Origin: Halalkaliarchaeum desulfuricum
GTDB taxonomy: Archaea > Halobacteriota > Halobacteria > Halobacteriales > Haloferacaceae
Assembly: GCF_002952775.1 (NCBI RefSeq)
Contig: NZ_CP025066.1
Span: forward strand, 62,001-126,000
Reading direction: 5' to 3'
Length of the DNA stretch: 64,000 bases
Shown: one piece after another, positions 58,313 through 64,000 of the stretch
Layout: each line of letters begins with the position of its first letter
Position numbering within the stretch: position 1 is the stretch's first letter
Translations under genes and position numbers: made by a program
The notes under the pieces: generated by a model
What the model saw: only the letters and a program-made list of their open reading frames with translations
Databases searched by the model: none
What the model was told of the DNA's origin: nothing

Positions 58313-58972
58313 GGTTGCGAAGTGCGGAAAAGTGGGCCGGCGCAGATGTCGAACCGGAACCAGAGGTTCCTGCTCGTCGCTTCGCTCCTGTGCGGGCTGC
58401 CTCTGGTAGGGTTCGAATCTGCTTGGCAGAGGACTTTTCACGCACTACGGACCGTTCGCTCCGCTCACGGTTGCGAAGTGCGGAAAAGTGGGCCGGCGCA
58501 GATGTCGAACCGGAACCAGAGGTTCCTGCTCGTCGCTTCGCTCCTGTGCGGGCTGCCTCTGGTAGGGTTCGAATCTGCTTGGCAGAGGACTTTTCACGCA
58601 CTACGGACCGTTCGCTCCGCTCACGGTTGCGAAGTGCGGAAAAGTGGGCCGGCGCAGATGTCGAACCGGAACCAGAGGTTCCTGCTCGTCGCTTCGCTCC
58701 TGTGCGGGCTGCCTCTGGTAGGGTTCGAATCTGCTTGGCAGAGGACTTTTCACGCACTACGGACCGTTCGCTCCGCTCACGGTTGCGAAGTGCGGAAAAG
58801 TGGGCCGGCGCAGATGTCGAACCGGAACCAGAGGTTCCTGCTCGTCGCTTCGCTCCTGTGCGGGCTGCCTCTGGTAGGGTTCGAATCTGCTTGGCAGAGG
58901 ACTTTTCACGCACTACGGACCGTTCGCTCCGCTCACGGTTGCGAAGTGCGGAAAAGTGGGCCGGCGCAGATT
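58313..58972. repeat. 156-bp tandem repeat, four full copies and a partial fifth
   Basis: Units start at 58313, 58469, 58625, 58781 and 58937, each with GGTTGCGAAGTGCGGAAAAG. The four full units look identical base for base. Each carries TGGGCCGGCGCAGAT, the 3' part of tRNA-Pro in reverse orientation; the fifth continues directly into the real tRNA gene. Within a unit, AGTGCG-GAAAAGT pairs with ACTTTTCACGCACT, and CCAGAGG pairs with CCTCTGG. It is not CRISPR: no variable spacers. The frames open through it are automatic consequences of the 3-divisible period. Confidence 0.95.
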
Positions 58973-59029
58973 CGAACTGCGGTTACGGCCACCCGAAGGC
59001 CGAAGGATACCAAGCTACCCCACCGGCCC
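58957..59029 (-). tRNA. tRNA-Pro (anticodon CGG)
   Basis: 73 nt. Acceptor GGGCCGG/CCGGCCC, anticodon stem CGGCC/GGCCG with loop TTCGGGT (anticodon CGG), T arm CGCAG-TTCGAAT-CTGCG, discriminator A. No intron; CCA not encoded. ACTTTTCC follows the 3' end. The 3' 16 bases and the downstream flank are the sequence repeated in the adjacent 156-bp array. Confidence 0.94.
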
Positions 59030-59202
59030 GCATATTGATACAGTTCCGTTCGTCGTTTAAGGCTTCCGGATCGACGGGGGGCGGCGGCCTGCGAGGCGCG
59101 AAAGACACCGGCCCTGTCGGTCGAAATATTAAACACTTCGCCAGTTTTCTCCACGGGAAAAGCCACGGGGGATTATTACAAGAAGTGAGTGAATTTTCTC
59201 AC

Positions 59203-59826
59203 ATGGGATCGGGAACCTCCATCGACAAGCTGCTCGGCGATTCCCGCGAGTTATGCGCCAAACTCTCCGTCCGCTTGCCCGAAGATCACCCCTGCCCGCT
59301 CACGGACGCGTGTCCGTGCGTGACCGATATCGAAAAGGCGAGCCTGAACGGTGACTGTCACCTGATCACGAAGGCGTCACCCGTTCGATCGTCGAACGAC
59401 TCGGTCCGATACGTCAGAACCGAGATCGAGGAGTCGTGTTTCTGCAACGCCTTCACCGAACACGACTCCGTGGCGGTGATCGCCGACCGGAAAAAGGGCG
59501 AACTGACCGTCGAGACGTATCCCCCGGACCGATTCACCCTGATGGACATCGTGCAGGATCTCTCGGAGATCGCCGACGTGGAGGTCCAGCAACTCTCTTT
59601 GGTCTCGGGCAGCGAAAACCTCCACGAACTCCAGACAGTGAACGTCTCCCGACTGACCGACCTCGAGCGCGAGACCGTCGACTGGGCGATCGAACACGGC
59701 TACTACGAGCGCCCCCGCGAGGTCGGCCTCGACGAGATTGCCGACGAGTTCGGCGTCTCGAAATCATCCATCTCTCAACGACTGCGCTCCGCCGAGCGAA
59801 AGCTCGTTCTCGACGCGATGAGATAG
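59203..59826 (+). CDS. Bat/HTH-10-type regulator with Cys-rich N-terminus
   Basis: 207 aa. The C-terminal HTH is LTDLERETVDWAIEHGYYERPREVGLDEIADEFGVSKSSISQRLRSAERKLVLDAM, the HTH-10 pattern of Bat/DmsR regulators. The N-terminal half has CPLTDACPCVTDIEKA, GDCHLI and ESCFCNAFTEHD, i.e. six cysteines in three groups, which could hold a metal or Fe-S cluster or sense redox state. It directly precedes the molybdoenzyme operon, as DmsR precedes dms in Halobacterium. The open frame continues upstream only through the repeat array and tRNA; the true start is ATG 59203. Confidence 0.86.
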   Translation: MGSGTSIDKLLGDSRELCAKLSVRLPEDHPCPLTDACPCVTDIEKASLNGDCHLITKASPVRSSNDSVRYVRTEIEESCFCNAFTEHDSVAVIADRKKGELTVETYPPDRFTLMDIVQDLSEIADVEVQQLSLVSGSENLHELQTVNVSRLTDLERETVDWAIEHGYYERPREVGLDEIADEFGVSKSSISQRLRSAERKLVLDAMR

Positions 59827-60094
59827 CAAAAAGGGATCGGAGGCAGACCTCTCTCCCGACTGTCCAACCGACTGTTCCCCCCGACCGTCCCTATCCGAGA
59901 ACCCACGGTTTGACACAGGTATACACCCTTCACACGTCCTCAGTTTAAAAAGACAGTATATCCGCAACAACCGGGATCAGGATCCAATCCGTATTCTCAC
60001 CTGTGGTGGTCACCGTGACATCGAACCAGGTGCCGACACGGCGTAACGCCGGAGAGATGCCGGCGTCCGCCGTATACGAACGGAGGGAGCACTG
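59827..60094 (+). promoter_or_regulatory. Promoter and leader of the molybdoenzyme operon
   Basis: 268 bases without a supported gene. TTTAAAAA at 59944-59951 is a strong TATA element; transcription would start near 59975, leaving about 120 bases of leader. GGAGGGAG at 60082-60089 is a ribosome-binding site for the ATG at 60095. A short frame (ATG 60057, 12 codons) ends in TGA overlapping that ATG and may be a leader peptide. The ACACAGGTATACAC stretch upstream of the TATA could bind the HTH-10 regulator. Confidence 0.6.
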
Positions 60095-62419
60095 ATGAGT
60101 GAACGCGTCGGACCGTCCGAAAGCCAGGCAGTCGAACCGACCGGCGGCGGGCGCGTCAGTCGCCGAAACTTCCTGAAGACCAGCGCGGCAGCCGGGGCCG
60201 CCGCCGCCGTCGGCGGTGGTGCCATCTCGACGGAAACGGATACGGTCGCCGCCCAAGAGCAGACCGACCGCGAGATCGTCCACGGAAACTGCTGGATCTG
60301 TCGGGCCTCCTGCGGCCAGGAGATCGCGGTTGAGGACGGCAGAGCCATCGACCTCACCGGCGTCGACGGTCACCCGAAGGCCAGCGGCGGCCAAGGTCGC
60401 GAGGGGACACTCTGCTCGAAGGGCGTCGCCCAACTGGACAAGACCTACAATCCCAACCGGATCCGGCAGCCGTACATCCGGAAAGACGGCGAACTCCAGT
60501 CGGCCTCCTGGGAGGAGGCCATCGAATTCGCCGCCGAGCGGCTCGAACAGTTCCGCGAGGAACACGGCGCCGAGAAGATGCTCCGCTACCAGGGCTACCC
60601 GCTTACCGACACACACGACAAGCTCTTTCAGCGGATCTACGGCGCCGCGATCCAGGTCGGCCGGAAGACGACGTGTCACGGACCCTTCTCGGATAGCTGG
60701 GGCTGGATGGGCGGCTACGGTCGCGAGTGGCCCGACTGGCAAAACTCCGAGTACATCATCGCCTGGGGTCGCAACCCCATGGAGTGTTTCCGCGGGCAGT
60801 GGGAGCCCAAAGGCATCCTCGATGCACAGCAGAACAACGACGCGACCCTGGTGACGATCGACCCCCGATACACCAAGACCGCCGAGAAGTCGGACCGGTG
60901 GCTCCCGATCGAGCCCCGGACCGACGGCGCGCTCGCGCTCGCGATGGGCCAGGTCATCATCGAGGAGGGTCTCTACGACGAGGAGTTTGTCGAGGAGTGG
61001 ACCTACGGCTTCGAGGCGTACCGCGAGAACGTCGCCGACAAAACGCCCGAGTGGGCCGAGGAGATCACCGACATCGACGCCGAGGAGATCCGCGAAATCG
61101 CGATCGGCTTCGCGAAGGCCGCCCCGAAGGCGGTGGCGTTCCCGTGGACGGGAATCGCCTACCAGGGTAACGGCTTCAAGAACGCCCAGGCGATCCATGC
61201 GCTCAACGGGCTCGTCGGAAGCATCGACACCGAAGGAGGCACCCGCCACTACGGCGGACCGGGCCTGAACGATCCCCACGCCGAGCGCGGGATCGACCTG
61301 CCGGACGCTCACGAGGACGCCGACCTGCCGGACTACGACGACTACCCCTTCCAGCGGCACATCCGGAACTACTGTCACAACTACGTGCCGACGATGGTCG
61401 AAAAAGGCGACATCAAGGGGTACGTCTCCAACTGGTCGATCTCGCCCAAGAGCGGCAACACCCAGGAATGGATCGAGGCGCTCGAGGAGATGGAGCTGGT
61501 AATCGTCGTCGACGCGTTCTGGACCGCCGTCAGCGAGAACGCCGACGTCGTCTTCCCCGAGTCGTCACAGATCGAACAGCCGTTCCTCGACAGCGGCGGG
61601 GACAGCTGTTACCCGACCCAACAGTGGGTCACCGCGTCCCCCGCCGCGATCGATCCGCTGTGGGACACCAAACCGTCGTTCGATATCTACAAAGAACTCG
61701 CCGAGGAGATGGGCTACGGCGAGTACTTCCCGTGGGACTCCGAGGAAGAATACCTCGACGAGAAGCTCGACGCGATCGACATGAGCTTCGACGAACTCGC
61801 CGAACAGAGCTACGCGCTCGTCGACGAGTACGGCTACCAGCAGTACCGCGAAGACGGGTTCAACACCGAAACGGGGCTGTTCCAGTTCGACCTGGAGCCG
61901 CACGAGAGCTACGCCGCCCTGGCCGACGAACTCGGCGTCAGCACGGCCCCCGAGTGGCAGCCGGTCGACGACGACCTCTACGGCGAAACGACCGACGACG
62001 AGTACCCGCTGCTGTTCACCGACGTGTTCGTCGAGCAGATGTCTCGCGGACACTGTCAGGCGCTGCCCCAGTCAGTCGAAGAGTACCAGGACCGTTACGG
62101 CTTCGACAGCTCCGATTACGGGGGCAACTTCCTTCACATCAACCCCCAGGACGCACGTCCGCGGAACATCCAGAACGGGGATATGGTCCGCGTGGAGTCC
62201 CGCGACGACGCCATCGAGCTCCCGGCGAACGTCTACGAGGGCGTCCGCCCCGGCTGGGTCGGCACCGAGAACGGCTTCGGAGAGGGGTCGTCCCATCCCG
62301 AGGAGGCAGGTGCGAACTCCATGATGCTCAACAGGGAACGACACGTCGAACCGGTGTCGGGCCAGGTCGACAGGAACCATCCTGTCGAAGTAACGAAGAT
62401 CGGAGGTGACGGCGCATGA
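60095..62419 (+). CDS. Psr/Phs/Dms-type molybdopterin oxidoreductase catalytic subunit
   Basis: 774 aa, exported by Tat (SRRNFLKTSAAAGAAAAVGGGAIS, twin Arg 23-24). The [4Fe-4S] site is C66-x2-C69-x3-C73...C107 (NCWICRASCGQE; GTLCSKG). KTTCHGPFSDS places Cys194 at the Mo-ligand position, as in polysulfide/thiosulfate reductases and Nap, while DMSO reductases use Ser. Further signatures: AWGRNPMECFRGQW, LVTIDPRYTKTAEKSDRWLPI, GTDGALALAM-type RTDGALALAMG, and YHGGPGL-like GGTRHYGGPGLND. Substrate is probably a sulfur compound or similar acceptor; not decidable here. Confidence 0.9.
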   Translation: MSERVGPSESQAVEPTGGGRVSRRNFLKTSAAAGAAAAVGGGAISTETDTVAAQEQTDREIVHGNCWICRASCGQEIAVEDGRAIDLTGVDGHPKASGGQGREGTLCSKGVAQLDKTYNPNRIRQPYIRKDGELQSASWEEAIEFAAERLEQFREEHGAEKMLRYQGYPLTDTHDKLFQRIYGAAIQVGRKTTCHGPFSDSWGWMGGYGREWPDWQNSEYIIAWGRNPMECFRGQWEPKGILDAQQNNDATLVTIDPRYTKTAEKSDRWLPIEPRTDGALALAMGQVIIEEGLYDEEFVEEWTYGFEAYRENVADKTPEWAEEITDIDAEEIREIAIGFAKAAPKAVAFPWTGIAYQGNGFKNAQAIHALNGLVGSIDTEGGTRHYGGPGLNDPHAERGIDLPDAHEDADLPDYDDYPFQRHIRNYCHNYVPTMVEKGDIKGYVSNWSISPKSGNTQEWIEALEEMELVIVVDAFWTAVSENADVVFPESSQIEQPFLDSGGDSCYPTQQWVTASPAAIDPLWDTKPSFDIYKELAEEMGYGEYFPWDSEEEYLDEKLDAIDMSFDELAEQSYALVDEYGYQQYREDGFNTETGLFQFDLEPHESYAALADELGVSTAPEWQPVDDDLYGETTDDEYPLLFTDVFVEQMSRGHCQALPQSVEEYQDRYGFDSSDYGGNFLHINPQDARPRNIQNGDMVRVESRDDAIELPANVYEGVRPGWVGTENGFGEGSSHPEEAGANSMMLNRERHVEPVSGQVDRNHPVEVTKIGGDGA

Positions 62420-63036
62420 GCCGCCAGTGGGCCTTCTACTTCGACACCCAGAAGTGCATCGGCTGTCACGCCTGCTCGCTGTCGTGTCGCGTCCGCAACG
62501 ACATCGACGCCGACGGGCCGAAGTGGCGCCGGATGGAACACGTCGCCGAGGGGTCGTTCCCCGACTACGAAGAGACGTCGGTGTCGATGTCGTGCTTCCA
62601 CTGTGCGGAGTCGCCGTGCCGGCAGGTCTGTCCCACCCACGCGATCGAAAAACGCGAAAGCGACGGGATCGTCACCGTCGATCGCGACAAATGTATCGGC
62701 TGTCACTACTGTGCGTACGCGTGTCCGTTCGGCGCCGCCCTGTACGACGACGAAGGGCTGCTCTCGAAGTGTCACCTCTGTCTGGGCGAGGGCGCCGGCG
62801 ACGGACACGGCAAGCCTGCGCGGCAAAAGCCCGAGGACGGCGGCGCCACGCCAGCGTGTGTCGACAACTGTGTCGGCGACGCACTGAAGGCCGGCCCGAT
62901 CAACGAGATCCTCCGGGAGGCTTCCAAGGAGGCGGCCAACCGCTACAGCGAAAGCGATGTCGGGCCGGCGCTGGTCGTCGAACCAGTGACCCAGGAATCG
63001 CACGACTCGATCGAAACCACCGACCCGACCGGGTGA
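62416..63036 (+). CDS. DmsB/PsrB-type four-cluster ferredoxin subunit
   Basis: 206 aa. Cysteine groups KCIGCHACSLSC, CFHCAESPCRQVCP, KCIGCHYCAYACP and KCHLC...CVDNC supply four [4Fe-4S] clusters. It passes electrons between the membrane anchor and the molybdenum subunit. The C-terminal tail has the usual EILREASKEAANRYSESDVGPALVVEP. ATGA overlap of 4 bases with the catalytic gene. Confidence 0.94.
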   Translation: MSRQWAFYFDTQKCIGCHACSLSCRVRNDIDADGPKWRRMEHVAEGSFPDYEETSVSMSCFHCAESPCRQVCPTHAIEKRESDGIVTVDRDKCIGCHYCAYACPFGAALYDDEGLLSKCHLCLGEGAGDGHGKPARQKPEDGGATPACVDNCVGDALKAGPINEILREASKEAANRYSESDVGPALVVEPVTQESHDSIETTDPTG

Positions 63037-63042
63037 CACCAC

Positions 63043-64000
63043 ATGCCCTACCACCCTGACGGGTTGATCTGGATACTCGAGCACCACTGGGACCTGAAGA
63101 TCGCGATCTACCTCTTCTTCGGGGGCCTGGCCGGTGGTGCCTACCTCACCGGCTTTGCCGCAGACGTGTTGAGCCGGCGGGAAGACGGGACAAAAGCCGA
63201 AGCACTGCGGGCCACGAGCCGGTGGGGGATGATCGCCGCAGTCGTCGGTATCGCCGTCGGCGGGGTCATCCTGTTTACCCACCTGGGTGCGCCCCTGCGC
63301 GCGCTGCTGTTCCCGATCCTGTTCGTCAACTTCGAGTCCTGGCTGGTGATCGGCACCTGGACGATCGTGCTGTTCACCCTGGTGGCAATGATACAGGCGT
63401 TCTGGCAGATCTGGGGCCAGGAGACCGACGACGATCCCAGCACCTTCGCCCGGTGGATCACCCGCTGGATCGAGACACGGTTCGAGGTACCCCTCGAACA
63501 CTGGCTCACCAGGCTGGGCCGGCTCACCCGTCCCGGAGAGCGTCTCCGGCTGGCGGTCCACGCCGGAGGCGCGTTTCTGGCGGTGTTGCTCGTGGTGTAC
63601 ACGGCGCTGTTGTTGAGCGAGGTAGCGTGGCTCTACCCCGCCTGGGACGGCACCCTTCTGCCGTTCCTGTTTCTCGCCAGCGGCCTCTCGATGGGCCTTG
63701 CCGCCACCGCCGGCCTCACGGGCATCTTCGAGGGCGTCTTCGGCACCGGCGTCCACGAGTTCAGCCTCGTCGACGACCTCGTGATCCTCGCGGAGATTGT
63801 CATCCTCGGATCGCTCGTGTGGACCCTCTCGCAGGGCGGCCCCGCAGCCCAGGCCACCTTCGAACTGCTGAGGACCGACATGGCACTGCTGTTCTGGGGC
63901 GGCGTCGTCGCCCTGGGACTCCTCGCGCCGCTGGTCCTCTCGGCGGCGCTCCTCGTCGCCGAGTGGCGCATCGACCTCCAGGCGACCCCGAAACTCCAGC
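63043..64000 (+). CDS. NrfD/PsrC-type membrane anchor, 3' end cut off
   Basis: 319 codons present, open to the window end. Begins MPYHPDGLIWILEHHWDLK; helices include IAIYLFFGGLAGGAYLTGFA, GMIAAVVGIAVGGVILFTHL, WLVIGTWTIVLFTLVAMIQA, AGGAFLAVLLVVYTALLLSEV, LLPFLFLASGLSMGLAATAG. This is the quinol-interacting NrfD/PsrC protein of CISM enzymes, so electrons come from menaquinol. Starts 6 bases after the preceding stop, in the same operon. Confidence 0.9.
   Translation, partial: MPYHPDGLIWILEHHWDLKIAIYLFFGGLAGGAYLTGFAADVLSRREDGTKAEALRATSRWGMIAAVVGIAVGGVILFTHLGAPLRALLFPILFVNFESWLVIGTWTIVLFTLVAMIQAFWQIWGQETDDDPSTFARWITRWIETRFEVPLEHWLTRLGRLTRPGERLRLAVHAGGAFLAVLLVVYTALLLSEVAWLYPAWDGTLLPFLFLASGLSMGLAATAGLTGIFEGVFGTGVHEFSLVDDLVILAEIVILGSLVWTLSQGGPAAQATFELLRTDMALLFWGGVVALGLLAPLVLSAALLVAEWRIDLQATPKLQ

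Noticed and set aside
58119-58913. Minus-strand frame with repeated Ser/Ala/Arg-rich 52-residue units
   Set aside because: Same cause as above, and it overlaps the zinc-ribbon gene; its composition is not that of a halophilic protein.
58313-58972. CRISPR array
   Set aside because: The units are identical over 156 bp with no unique spacers, and there are no cas genes in the window.
58258-59826. A 522-codon frame with 52-residue repeats that ends in the HTH-10 regulator
   Set aside because: It crosses the 156-bp DNA repeats and the tRNA-Pro gene. The period is divisible by three, so any frame open in one unit is open in all. The real gene begins at ATG 59203.

Overview
The window is haloarchaeal chromosome (class Halobacteria). 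The DNA is GC-rich and the predicted proteins are strongly acidic (Asp/Glu tails, few Lys). Many genes appear leaderless, with an A/T-rich TATA element about 25-30 bases before the ATG. The information-processing genes are archaeal: TFB, aIF2-beta with a TRAM domain, RLI/ABCE1, replication factor C large subunit, thermosome, FtsZ2 with its CdrL/CdrS regulators, archaeosortase A, NreA, diphthine synthase and mevalonate-pathway HMG-CoA synthase. I cannot name the genus. A four-gene pyruvate-type ferredoxin oxidoreductase and a Psr/Dms-type molybdoenzyme operon suggest an organism able to live anaerobically.

Layout. 1-7.6 kb: end of a transporter, heme genes hemC-hemD, serB, a PolX/PHP polymerase coupled to a Mut7-C protein, and small conserved proteins. 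7.6-15.7 kb: nreA, a TFB paralogue without zinc-ribbon cysteines, rnhA with its partner gene, a PadR regulator, pyrophosphatase, a rhomboid protease with an AN1-like finger, endonuclease V and a Sua5/YrdC protein. 15.7-25.8 kb: pabC-pabA-pabB, an HTH regulator, an EMC6-like protein with RLI, small proteins and a three-cysteine ferredoxin, rfcL and cbiA. 25.8-31.2 kb: an acetyltransferase, a membrane hydrolase, then a small membrane peptide gene convergent with a 720-residue CHAT (caspase-like) protein, followed by a divergent XRE regulator and a thioredoxin. 31.2-40.2 kb: HMG-CoA synthase, SecG, a regulator with a perfect inverted repeat in its promoter, a nosD-F-Y-type cluster with a NosL-like N-terminus on NosD, two peptidases and aIF2-beta. 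40.3-45.8 kb: cdrL-cdrS-ftsZ2, ncsA, thermosome and a small acidic-repeat protein. 45.8-51.3 kb: a small Cys-rich peptide with arsR and an ArsP-type permease, tRNA-Ser(GGA), an Azf-like dehydrogenase, artA and dph5. 51.6-58.3 kb: porGDAB, a metallophosphoesterase, an orphan solute-binding lipoprotein and a zinc-ribbon membrane protein. 58.3-59.0 kb: four perfect 156-bp tandem repeats plus a partial fifth that runs into the 3' end of tRNA-Pro(CGG). 59.2-64 kb: a Bat/HTH-10 regulator and a molybdopterin oxidoreductase, Fe-S subunit and NrfD-type membrane anchor operon, cut by the window end.

Most of the region is ordinary chromosomal housekeeping without recognisable transposase genes; only a possible IS200/IS605-type end hairpin lies between nosY and the dipeptidase gene. 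The most interesting unexplained items are the CHAT protein with its small membrane peptide partner, the tRNA-linked 156-bp array, and a dense cluster of GTAAGACG half-sites around cdrL-cdrS that looks like an autoregulatory operator set for the cell-division operon.
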